31,726 bases of DNA, from the NCBI GenBank assembly GCA_002393945.1, contig DGSO01000005.1, positions 1 through 31,726 of the forward strand. Direction: 5' to 3'. Positions within the stretch are counted from its first letter, which is position 1; each line of letters starts with the position of its first letter. Below are positions 15,368 to 22,455 of the stretch, piece by piece. The stretch is from Bacteroidales bacterium UBA4360. GTDB taxonomy: Bacteria > Bacteroidota > Bacteroidia > Bacteroidales > UBA932. A program made the translations under genes and the position numbers. The notes under the pieces were generated by a model. That model saw only the letters and a list, made by a program, of their open reading frames with translations, was not told the DNA's origin and searched no databases.

Positions 15368-16234
15368 ATGAAAAATTACGGCATTTTGGCAATGTGGATT
15401 CTCCTGGGTATCGGACTACTGTTCGTTACCCGGGCGGCCATTACTGAGGACGGCCCTCAGATAGAATGGAAGCGTGTGGCCATGGACGGGCACCGCGTGG
15501 GCGCAAAGAGCGTCACCATGGAAAACGTGAACACGGCGCTTGGCACATTCGCGGGTGAAGGGTATATCGGCCCGAACGGCGTGGTTTTCCCGGAGGACAG
15601 TCCCGTCCCTGAGGTCGCCTCCATCCTTATGGAAGCGCAGCCCAGGCTTTCCGGCCTCAAGGTAGTGGTAGGGCACAGCGCCAAGATGATGCTGAACCTC
15701 CGCACGGAGCCGGACCTCCCTCTGGGCAACCTCTTTGCCGATATCCTCCGCGCCCGCGGAAGCAAGGATTTCAAGGTGCCGATGGATTTCGCCGTCACCA
15801 ATTTTGGCGGTATCCGCTGCCCCATGCCGGAAGGTGCAATTACGCTGGAGGACATCCAGTCCATGTTCCCCTTCAAGAACTACATGTGCTACGTGCAGAT
15901 GAAGGGCTCCAACCTTACCAGGCTGCTTGAGCAGCTGGCTGGAACTAAGGCCTTCCAGGCCACCAGCGGCGCAGAGATCCGCGTCAAGGACCATAAGCTG
16001 GTATCGGCCCTGGTGGGAGGAAAACCCATCGACCCGGACCGCACCTACAACATCACTACCATTGACTTCCTGCTGGACGGCGGAGACCGCATTGCGATCG
16101 GCGCCCTGGCAGAGAAAGTAGTGCTTACGCGCACCCTGCTTGTGGATGTAATGCTCGACTATGTGAAGGAGTGCGAGGCTAAGGGAATCATCATTGACGG
16201 CAATGCAGACGGCCGCGTAATCATGGAGGACTAG
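15368..16234 (+). CDS. 5'-nucleotidase C-terminal domain protein (separate subunit)
   Basis: The 288-residue protein has an N-terminal hydrophobic anchor or signal (about 5-20) and then the C-terminal substrate-binding domain of UshA-type 5'-nucleotidases. It shows NLFADILR at 121-128, NFGGIR at 145-150, MFPFKNY at 166-172, and further on DFLLDGGD, the nucleobase-stacking motif. No metallophosphatase domain is present; that domain is encoded by the next gene 3 bases downstream. The two products presumably assemble outside the cytoplasm to hydrolyse nucleotides. The ATG at 15368 is chosen over an in-frame codon at 15314, which lies within the permease gene and encodes no signal-like sequence. 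Confidence 0.87.
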   Translation: MKNYGILAMWILLGIGLLFVTRAAITEDGPQIEWKRVAMDGHRVGAKSVTMENVNTALGTFAGEGYIGPNGVVFPEDSPVPEVASILMEAQPRLSGLKVVVGHSAKMMLNLRTEPDLPLGNLFADILRARGSKDFKVPMDFAVTNFGGIRCPMPEGAITLEDIQSMFPFKNYMCYVQMKGSNLTRLLEQLAGTKAFQATSGAEIRVKDHKLVSALVGGKPIDPDRTYNITTIDFLLDGGDRIAIGALAEKVVLTRTLLVDVMLDYVKECEAKGIIIDGNADGRVIMED

Positions 16235-16237
16235 GCT

Positions 16238-17098
16238 ATGAAAAAGAACACTGTTGTTATTCTCGGAGCCCTTTTCTTGGTACTTGGTGCGGTGATAGGA
16301 TTCACTGCAGGCAAGAAATGGATGCGTGAACGCGCGGCTCTTACCATCCTTCACGTAAACGACACCCACAGCCAAATGGAGCCAATCCGCAGCGGAGACT
16401 ACGCCGGCATGGGCGGTGCCCTTGAAAGGGCGGCATACATAGACAGCGTCCGCAAGGCCGACGGCCCTGAGAATGTCCTCCTCCTTCACGCCGGTGACTT
16501 CTGGCAGGGAACCACCTACTTCTCAGAGTACAAGGGAGACGTGGAAATCCAGGTGATGAATGCGCTTCACTACGACGCCGTAACCCTTGGCAACCACGAG
16601 TTCGACAACGGTCTGGAGGCCCTTGGAGAGAAGCTTTCCTCACTGGAATGCCCCGTGGTGGTGTGCAACTACGATTTCTCGCCTTTCGAGGCAGGGAAGT
16701 ACATCAAGCCCTACGTGATAGTGGAAAAGGCCGGGAAGAAGATAGGTATCATCGGCGTTCTTTGCAAGCTCAAGGACATGGTGGCCGGCGACATTGCAGA
16801 CCGCGTTCCCTCCTTCGACATGGTGGAGAGCCTTCAGAAGTATGCCGATGAGCTCCGCCCCCAGTGCGACCTTGTAATAGCCCTTACGCACATCGGCTAC
16901 ACCGAGCACAATCCCGGCGACATCACTGACCCGCAGCTGTGCGCAGCTACGCGTAACGTCGATATCTTCGTAGGGGGTCACTCCCACACCTTCCTCGAGA
17001 AACCGGACATGGTCAAGAACCTCGACGGCAAGGAAATCCCCATCGTCCAGACCGGCTGGATGGGCGCCTATATGGGTGAATTCAAAGTGCGGCTATAG
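16238..17098 (+). CDS. Metallophosphatase domain of a split 5'-nucleotidase
   Basis: The 286-residue protein has an N-terminal anchor (about 4-24) and a calcineurin-like phosphoesterase domain with a full metal set: D42 and H44 (VNDTH), D87 (AGDFW), N119-H120 (GNHE), H218 (THIG), and H248 and H250 (GGHSH). It ends where UshA would continue into its C-terminal domain, which here is the preceding gene. So the catalytic half and the substrate-binding half are separate and in reversed order. It is probably anchored in the inner membrane facing the periplasm. Its last 6 bases overlap the end of the convergent yicC gene. Confidence 0.9.
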   Translation: MKKNTVVILGALFLVLGAVIGFTAGKKWMRERAALTILHVNDTHSQMEPIRSGDYAGMGGALERAAYIDSVRKADGPENVLLLHAGDFWQGTTYFSEYKGDVEIQVMNALHYDAVTLGNHEFDNGLEALGEKLSSLECPVVVCNYDFSPFEAGKYIKPYVIVEKAGKKIGIIGVLCKLKDMVAGDIADRVPSFDMVESLQKYADELRPQCDLVIALTHIGYTEHNPGDITDPQLCAATRNVDIFVGGHSHTFLEKPDMVKNLDGKEIPIVQTGWMGAYMGEFKVRL

Positions 17099-17992
17099 CA
17101 CATTCATGCTTTGCTCACGCATCTTTTCGAGCTCGTCTTTCATCTGAACGACGAGCTTTTGTATTCCTGCGTGGTTGGCTTTGGAGCCGGTGGTGTTGAT
17201 TTCGCGGCCCATTTCCTGGATGATGAAGCCGAGCTTCTTGCCGGGGTAGGGCTCTGAGTCGATTGTGTCCATGAAGTAGCGGCAATGCTGGCGCAGGCGC
17301 ACTTTTTCTTCGTTGATGTCGTACTTTTCCAGATAGAAGATCAGTTCCTGTTCGTAGCGTTCGGGGTTGGGCTTTGCGCCAAGCTCATCAAGGGCTTTGG
17401 TGAGTTTTGCCTTTACGGTTTCGATACGCTCTCCTTCGAGGGCTTCCACACCGTCATAGAATCTCAGGATATTGCTCACGCGTGAGGTAACGTCCCTGTA
17501 CAGGACTTCGCCTTCCTTTGCGCGGTAGTCGCATACGGCGTCGATTGCGCTGTCAAGCGCTGCCGATACGGCCGGCCATTCTTCGTCGGAGATAACATCG
17601 GCCTTCTGGGCCTGGACTACGTCGGGGAGGCGGATTATGCCGCTGGCAAGGATGCTGCCGACGCCCGGATCCTTGAGGAAGGTCTTCGTGAAGACGGTTT
17701 CATCGTCCAGGGCCTTGACGGCGCTCTTCCAGTAGGAGTGGAAGACATCGGCATTGATGGTGTGGGCGGCGTCCGCTCCGGAGGCCTCGTAGGTGAGATA
17801 AAGGTCGATAGTGCCGCGCACGAGCCTGTCAGCAAGGCGTTTGCGTACTTCCAGGTCCTTGTCCTTTGGGAGAAGGTTGGACTTGATGCTGATGTCTGCG
17901 CTCTTGCCGTTGAGGGTGCGGATTTCTATCGTGAGGGAGCCTCCCTTGAGTGTGGCGGTGGCCTTGCCGTAGCCTGTCATTGACTGAATCAT
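17093..17992 (-). CDS. yicC: YicC-family endoribonuclease
   Basis: The 299-residue protein begins with SMTGYG (4-9), the family signature, and ends with the conserved block GKKLGFIIQEMGREINTTGSK (251-271), in which E260, R263, E264 and N266 match the invariant positions. Family members are endoribonucleases involved in RNA turnover. Length is typical. It has its own -7 box at 18016-18023 and is divergent from the aspartokinase-like gene. Its stop codon lies within the last 6 bases of the convergent metallophosphatase gene, leaving no space for a terminator. Confidence 0.92.
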   Translation of the reverse strand: MIQSMTGYGKATATLKGGSLTIEIRTLNGKSADISIKSNLLPKDKDLEVRKRLADRLVRGTIDLYLTYEASGADAAHTINADVFHSYWKSAVKALDDETVFTKTFLKDPGVGSILASGIIRLPDVVQAQKADVISDEEWPAVSAALDSAIDAVCDYRAKEGEVLYRDVTSRVSNILRFYDGVEALEGERIETVKAKLTKALDELGAKPNPERYEQELIFYLEKYDINEEKVRLRQHCRYFMDTIDSEPYPGKKLGFIIQEMGREINTTGSKANHAGIQKLVVQMKDELEKMREQSMNVL

Positions 17993-18015
17993 ACCGAAAA
18001 TGTCTTTTTGCTGTG

Positions 18016-18023
18016 CAAAGTTA
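18016..18023 (-). promoter_or_regulatory. -7 box of yicC
   Basis: On the minus strand this reads TAACTTTG, matching TAnnTTTG, 23 bases before the yicC start codon. It is back to back with the -7 box of the plus-strand gene at 18036-18043. No clear -33 element was found. Confidence 0.6.
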
Positions 18024-18035
18024 AGGAATTATTTG

Positions 18036-18043
18036 TATTTTTG
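18036..18043 (+). promoter_or_regulatory. -7 box of the aspartokinase-like gene
   Basis: TATTTTTG fits TAnnTTTG and lies 23 bases before the ATG at 18067. The nearest upstream TTTG ends at 18010, 25 bases away, so the -33 half is poor. Confidence 0.5.
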
Positions 18044-18066
18044 TGAATAGTCTAATCGCATTAGTC

Positions 18067-19311
18067 ATGACAGTAAAATCATTCCTTCTCAGAAGAGACA
18101 AAATCTCGAGCATCGCAGCACTCTGCACAAGTGAAACCGTCGCCGTCGTAAGGCCTGAAAAAGCAATCGAATCCCTCTTCAGGGATGCCATCCGCACGGC
18201 TGTTACAGACAAGAAGCCTGCCGATGCCATCTTCACTGAGATTCACGCATACTTTGATGCCTTCGATGGTTCCGAGAGTTATAAAAACACCGTCGAGTCT
18301 GTTCTCTACAGCGTTTCCTCTTACCTCAGGGAGGCAATGTACATCCAGACCTCGCCCGAAGCCCTCGAAGACTACGTCATGGCAAAATGTGCACGCCTCT
18401 GCGCAGAAGCTGTCAATGACATGGTAAAGGGCATCCTCGTGGACGGAACCGAGCTCATGCTCTGCGAAACCCGCCAGCACTTTGACTGGGCAGCCTCCAA
18501 GAAGGAAATGGTGGCACGCCTGAAGGGAATCGGCCCCGTTGTCATTCCCGGCGGCTATGGAAAGCTTACCAGCGGCTACATCGTCAGGGTGGGGAAAGAC
18601 GGTGCTCATCTCATGGCATCGCTCATTGCATCGGCCCTGGGAGCGGAGAGCATCGAATTCCATGTGGAAGGCCCCGGAATTGAGGGCGTGGAGGCCATGA
18701 CCTATGACGAGGCCACGCACTACTGCGCCGCCGCTCATGCACCGTTCGCCTCATCGGCCATCTGGCCCGCCAAGAATGCAAATATCCCCATTGTGGTAAA
18801 GGATATCGACAATCCTGCGTTTGAGGGAACCATCATATCTACCGGCTCCTCGCACGGAACTGGCATCGTCACGGACAAGGACCTTGCCCTTATCACGGTT
18901 TACGGTACCGGCCTTCTTGGAAAGGTTGGAATGTCCTCGTCCATCTTCTCCGCCATGGCCGCGGCCAAAGTGAACGTTCGTTTCATCGCCCAGACTTCCT
19001 CCGAGTATTCAATAAGCTTTGCAGTGCGTTCCAAGGACAAGGAACAGGCCCTGAGCGCCCTCAAGCATCTGTTTGAGGAGAATCCTCTCCTTCCTCTGGA
19101 CGACGTCGTAGTCCTCAACCAGGCAGTTGGTATCGTCACTGTCTTCGGCTCCAGGATGAAAAACCTTCCCGGTACTTCCGGAAAGGTCTTCGGTGTCATC
19201 GGCGAGGCCGGCATAAATATCATCGCATCGGCCCAGGGCGGCGAGGAACTCTCCATCTCCCTTGTCCTTGACGAGGCCGACGTTGACAAGGCAGCGGCGT
19301 TGCTGAAATAA
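18067..19311 (+). CDS. Divergent aspartate kinase-family protein with two ACT domains
   Basis: The 414-residue protein has the aspartokinase layout: an amino-acid kinase domain (about 1-265) and tandem ACT domains (about 273-336 and 353-414), which normally bind lysine or threonine. Overall alignment is clear, for example SYEEA-like TYDEATHYCAAAH, PAKNANIPIVVKD and FEGTIIS. The catalytic motifs are not: the N-terminal KFGGTSV is missing, the TTLGRGGSD segment is replaced by IVRVGKDGA (172-180), and the TDVDG segment by HVEGPG. It may be a non-catalytic regulator of another aspartokinase, or a very diverged enzyme. A GTG at 18043 would add 8 residues but overlaps the -7 box and does not restore KFGG. 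No frameshift is visible. Confidence 0.82.
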   Translation: MTVKSFLLRRDKISSIAALCTSETVAVVRPEKAIESLFRDAIRTAVTDKKPADAIFTEIHAYFDAFDGSESYKNTVESVLYSVSSYLREAMYIQTSPEALEDYVMAKCARLCAEAVNDMVKGILVDGTELMLCETRQHFDWAASKKEMVARLKGIGPVVIPGGYGKLTSGYIVRVGKDGAHLMASLIASALGAESIEFHVEGPGIEGVEAMTYDEATHYCAAAHAPFASSAIWPAKNANIPIVVKDIDNPAFEGTIISTGSSHGTGIVTDKDLALITVYGTGLLGKVGMSSSIFSAMAAAKVNVRFIAQTSSEYSISFAVRSKDKEQALSALKHLFEENPLLPLDDVVVLNQAVGIVTVFGSRMKNLPGTSGKVFGVIGEAGINIIASAQGGEELSISLVLDEADVDKAAALLK

Positions 19312-19315
19312 ACTT

Positions 19316-19352
19316 TGGCGAAGGTCTGTTTTTTTGCCGCAGACTTTCGCCA
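19316..19352. repeat. Dispersed palindromic element, copy 1 (inverted orientation)
   Basis: Arms TGGCGAAGGTCTG (19316-19328) and CAGACTTTCGCCA (19340-19352) enclose an 11-base loop TTTTTTTGCCG. The loop is the exact reverse complement of that in copy 3 at 22375, so this is the same element inverted. It fills the gap between the convergent aspartokinase-like gene and glnS and could end both transcripts, but the T-run is in the loop rather than after the stem. Confidence 0.85.
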
Positions 19353-19357
19353 TTTCT

Positions 19358-20992
19358 CTATTCCGGTTTGTAGGAATCCTTGAGTGAAGTGGTCTTGTTG
19401 AAGACCGGATTCTCAGGGGTGGAATCCTTGTCCTTGACGTAGTAGCCGGTGCGCTCGAACTGGACGGCAATGCCTGAGGCATCGTCCAGAAGGGCAGGTT
19501 CTGCATAGCCTGTTGCAAGGATGAGGGATTCCGGGTTCAGGAAGTCCTTGTAGTCCTTGTCCTCGGGGACCTGGGACATGTCGGCAAGGGTGAAGAGACG
19601 GTCATAGTTCCTGATTTCCAGTTTCTTGGCGTACTCCTGAGCCACCCAGTGGATGGTGCCCTTGACGGCGCGGTATTCGGTTGAAGGGTCGTAGGTGCAC
19701 TTGAGTTCCACGACTTCGCCGTTCTCGTCCTTTATTACCTCGTTGCACTTAACTATATAGGTGTATTTGAGGCGGACTTCACCGTCTGGTTTGAGGCGGA
19801 AGAACTTCTTGGGGGCGTCTTCCATGAAATCGGCACGTTCAATGAGGAGGTTGCCGGTGAAAGGGACGCGGCGCTTCGCTCCGTCGGGTTCTGCGGGGTT
19901 GAGGGGGCAGTTGAACCACTCTACCTTGCCTTCGGGCCAGTTGGTGATGGTGAGCTTGATGGGGTCCTGGACCACCATGTAGCGGTTTGAACGCTCGTTC
20001 AGGTCCTGGCGTACGCACCATTCAAGGAGCTGGATATCCATGAGCTGGTCGCGCTTGGAGACGCCTATCTTGTCGCAGAACATCCTGAGGGCTTTGGCGG
20101 TATAGCCGCGGCGGCGCACACCGCAGAGGGTGGGCATGCGGGGATCGTCCCAGCCGCTCACAAGGCCCTTCTGGACAAGCTCAAGGAGCTTTCTCTTGGA
20201 CATGAGGGTGTATGTGAGGTTGAGGCGGGCGAATTCGTACTGGTGGGAAGGATAGATGCCCAGAGTCTCGATGAACCAGTCATACAGGGGACGGTGGACG
20301 TCGAATTCAAGGGTGCAGATGGAGTGGGTTATGTGTTCTATGGAGTCGCACTGGCCGTGGGTGAAGTCGTACATGGGGTAGATGCACCACTTGTCTCCGG
20401 TCCTGTGATGATGGGCAAACTTGATGCGGTACAGGAGAGGGTCGCGGAACATCATGTTGGGATGAGCCATGTCTATCTTTGCGCGGAGCACTTTCTCTCC
20501 TTCTGCATACTTTCCGGCCTTCATCTCGCGGAAGAGTTTGAGGTTCTCCTCTACGCTGCGGTTGCGGTAGGGGCTTTCCACGCCGGGCTTGTCCACGGTG
20601 CCGCGGTGCAGGCGGATCTCCTCCTGAGTCTCGTCATCCACGTATGCAAGGCCTCTCTTGATAAGTTCCTCTGCCCACTCGTAGAGCTGGTCGAAGTAGT
20701 CCGATGCATAGAGTTCCTTGTCCCATTTGAAACCCAGCCACTGTATGTCTTCCTTGATGGAATCCACGTATTCAGTGTCTTCCTTGGTGGGGTTGGTGTC
20801 ATCGTAGCGGAGGTTGGTCTTGCCGCCGTATTTCTCTGCGAGGCCGAAGTTGAGGCAGATGCTCTTTGCATGGCCAAGGTGCAGATAGCCGTTGGGTTCC
20901 GGGGGAAAACGTGTGATGATGGAGTCTACCTTGCCCTCTGCAAGGTCCTTTTCGATGATCTCTTCAATAAAATTCAGTTTGCGCTCTTCCAT
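19358..20992 (-). CDS. glnS: Glutamine-tRNA ligase
   Basis: The 544-residue class I aminoacyl-tRNA synthetase charges tRNA-Gln. The HIGH-type signature PEPNGYLHLGHAKS is at 31-44 and the KMSKS-type motif LMSKRK at 263-268. The insertion with GVRRRGYTAKALR and the two C-terminal beta-barrel domains of the GlnRS type are present. The KFAHHHRTGDKWCIYPMYDF region is characteristic of GlnRS rather than GluRS. Length matches bacterial GlnRS. It is a single gene read from a -7 box at 21015-21022, divergent from the serine palmitoyltransferase gene. A direct glutaminylation route is therefore present. Confidence 0.96.
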   Translation of the reverse strand: MEERKLNFIEEIIEKDLAEGKVDSIITRFPPEPNGYLHLGHAKSICLNFGLAEKYGGKTNLRYDDTNPTKEDTEYVDSIKEDIQWLGFKWDKELYASDYFDQLYEWAEELIKRGLAYVDDETQEEIRLHRGTVDKPGVESPYRNRSVEENLKLFREMKAGKYAEGEKVLRAKIDMAHPNMMFRDPLLYRIKFAHHHRTGDKWCIYPMYDFTHGQCDSIEHITHSICTLEFDVHRPLYDWFIETLGIYPSHQYEFARLNLTYTLMSKRKLLELVQKGLVSGWDDPRMPTLCGVRRRGYTAKALRMFCDKIGVSKRDQLMDIQLLEWCVRQDLNERSNRYMVVQDPIKLTITNWPEGKVEWFNCPLNPAEPDGAKRRVPFTGNLLIERADFMEDAPKKFFRLKPDGEVRLKYTYIVKCNEVIKDENGEVVELKCTYDPSTEYRAVKGTIHWVAQEYAKKLEIRNYDRLFTLADMSQVPEDKDYKDFLNPESLILATGYAEPALLDDASGIAVQFERTGYYVKDKDSTPENPVFNKTTSLKDSYKPE

Positions 20993-21014
20993 AGATATGA
21001 TGCGATTTAACTGC

Positions 21015-21022
21015 CAAAATTA
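21015..21022 (-). promoter_or_regulatory. -7 box of glnS
   Basis: The minus strand reads TAATTTTG, an exact TAnnTTTG match, 22 bases before the glnS ATG. The intergenic region up to 21105 is AT-rich and is shared with the divergent spt promoter. Confidence 0.65.
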
Positions 21023-21062
21023 CAAAAAAATATCCATAGTTAGGCATATTAAATTTTTTTCG

Positions 21063-21070
21063 TAATTTTG
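21063..21070 (+). promoter_or_regulatory. -7 box of spt
   Basis: TAATTTTG matches TAnnTTTG. The predicted start near 21076 gives a leader of about 30 bases before the ATG at 21106. No TTTG is seen at the -33 position. Confidence 0.6.
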
Positions 21071-21105
21071 CAGCGTACTAAACCTTAACTAAACCATAAT
21101 ATAAT

Positions 21106-22296
21106 ATGGGACTTTTACACGCAAGACTGGCAAAGTATGATTTGCCACAGAAGATGATGGAAAAGGGGATCTATCCCTATTTCCGTCAGATAACGTCAAA
21201 GCAGGGAACGGAAGTCATCATGGACGGCAAGCCCATCCTCATGTTCGGTTCCAACGCATATACAGGACTTACAGGTGATGAACGCGTAATCAACGCAGGT
21301 GTCGAGGCTCTGAAAAAATACGGCTCAGGATGTGCCGGTTCCCGTTTCCTCAACGGCACCCTGGACATCCACGTGCAGCTTGAGAAGGAACTCGCACAGT
21401 TCGTGGGAAAGGACGAGACCCTGGTCTTCTCCACCGGTTTTACCGTTAATTCCGGCGTCATTCCCCAGCTTCTCACCAAGGATGATTTCATCATCTGCGA
21501 CGACCGCGACCACGCCTCCATCGTGGACGGGCGCCGTCTCTCCTTTGCAAAGAGCCTCCATTACAAGCACAACGACATGAAGGACCTTGAGCGCTGCCTC
21601 AGGCGCTGCCTGCCCCAGGCCGTCAAGCTCATTGTTGTAGATGGCGTGTTCTCCATGGAAGGAGACCTTGCCAAGCTCCCTGAAATCGTAGAACTCAAGC
21701 ACAAGTACAAGAACGTGGTCATCATGGTGGACGAAGCCCACGGTCTTGGCGTTTTCGGCAAGGAAGGCCGCGGAGTGTGCAACCACTTCGGCCTTACGGA
21801 CGAGATAGACCTCATCATGGGCACATTCTCCAAGAGCCTTGCAGCCATCGGCGGTTTCATCGCTGCCGACAAGGTCATCATCAACTACCTCCGCCACACC
21901 GCACGTACCTATATATTCCAGGCCTCCGACACTCCTGCTGCAACCGCAAGCGCCCTGGAAGCCCTCCATATTATCCAGAAGGAGCCGGAGCGCATCCAAA
22001 ACCTGTGGGATGTGACCAATTATGCCCTAAGGCGTTTCAAGGAAGAAGGCTTCGAGATTGGTGAGACAGAGAGCCCCATCATCCCTCTGTATGTACGTGA
22101 CCTTGAAAAGACCTTCATCGTTACAAAGCGCGCGTTTGACGAAGGCGTATTCATCAACTCCGTCATTCCGCCGGCATGTGCCCCTCAGGACACGCTTATC
22201 CGCTTCTCCCTCATGGCAACGCACACGCGTGAGCAGGTAGACAGGGCGGTGGATGCGCTCACCAAGGTATTCCGGGAAGAAGGAATTATCAAGTAA
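21106..22296 (+). CDS. spt: Serine palmitoyltransferase (alpha-oxoamine synthase family)
   Basis: The enzyme condenses L-serine with an acyl-CoA to 3-ketosphinganine, the first step of sphingolipid synthesis. This 396-residue PLP enzyme has YGSGCAGSRFLNGT (72-85), H136 in DDRDHASIVDGRR, DEAH at 209-212 and the Schiff-base lysine K243 in GTFSKSLAAIGG. The N-terminal MGLLHARLAKYDLPQKMMEKG closely resembles the Bacteroides Spt proteins from recall, which favours this over 2-amino-3-ketobutyrate ligase or BioF. Length is normal. Two hairpin elements follow the stop, and the next genes encode a flippase and glycosyltransferases. Other sphingolipid genes are not in this window. Confidence 0.88.
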   Translation: MGLLHARLAKYDLPQKMMEKGIYPYFRQITSKQGTEVIMDGKPILMFGSNAYTGLTGDERVINAGVEALKKYGSGCAGSRFLNGTLDIHVQLEKELAQFVGKDETLVFSTGFTVNSGVIPQLLTKDDFIICDDRDHASIVDGRRLSFAKSLHYKHNDMKDLERCLRRCLPQAVKLIVVDGVFSMEGDLAKLPEIVELKHKYKNVVIMVDEAHGLGVFGKEGRGVCNHFGLTDEIDLIMGTFSKSLAAIGGFIAADKVIINYLRHTARTYIFQASDTPAATASALEALHIIQKEPERIQNLWDVTNYALRRFKEEGFEIGETESPIIPLYVRDLEKTFIVTKRAFDEGVFINSVIPPACAPQDTLIRFSLMATHTREQVDRAVDALTKVFREEGIIK

Positions 22297-22299
22297 TTA

Positions 22300-22336
22300 T
22301 GGCGAAGGTCTGCTTTTTATCGGCAGACCTTTTCCA
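22300..22336. repeat. Dispersed palindromic element, copy 2 (degenerate)
   Basis: The left arm TGGCGAAGGTCTG (22300-22312) is identical to the other copies. The right arm CAGACCTTTTCCA (22324-22336) has two changes, and the 11-base loop is CTTTTTATCGG. It begins 3 bases after the spt stop, so it may act as its 3'-end hairpin. Confidence 0.8.
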
Positions 22337-22343
22337 TAAAAAG

Positions 22344-22367
22344 TGCAATACGGGTGCACGTATGGCA
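22344..22367. repeat. Imperfect hairpin between element copies 2 and 3
   Basis: TGC-A-ATACG (22344-22352) pairs with CGTAT-G-GCA (22359-22367) around a 6-base loop, with one internal mismatch. It fills much of the 38-base spacer between the two palindromic element copies. Confidence 0.45.
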
Positions 22368-22374
22368 AAATCAA

Positions 22375-22411
22375 TGGCGAAGGTCTGCGGCAAAAAAACA
22401 GACCTTCGCCA
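22375..22411. repeat. Dispersed palindromic element, copy 3 (perfect arms)
   Basis: TGGCGAAGGTCTG (22375-22387) and CAGACCTTCGCCA (22399-22411) are perfect reverse complements separated by CGGCAAAAAAA. The loop matches copy 1 read on the other strand. The element ends 30 bases before the -7 box of the flippase gene. Confidence 0.88.
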
Positions 22412-22441
22412 AAAATGTATGGTTGGTTGGCTCAAATTGAG

Positions 22442-22449
22442 TATATTTG
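22442..22449 (+). promoter_or_regulatory. -7 box of the flippase-glycosyltransferase operon
   Basis: TATATTTG is an exact TAnnTTTG match and ends 6 bases before the ATG at 22456, so the predicted transcript is leaderless or nearly so. The candidate TTG at 22423-22425 is only 16 bases upstream of the box, shorter than usual. Confidence 0.6.
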
Positions 22450-22455
22450 CAGACA

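Noticed and set aside
18043..18066. GTG start for the aspartokinase-like gene
   Set aside because: It is at the last base of the -7 box and the added eight residues do not restore the missing KFGG motif.
19316..19352. Classical bidirectional Rho-independent terminator
   Set aside because: The stem is good, but the T/A run is in the loop and is not followed by a proper T-tract on either strand. It is better described as a copy of the repeat, although it may still stop transcription.
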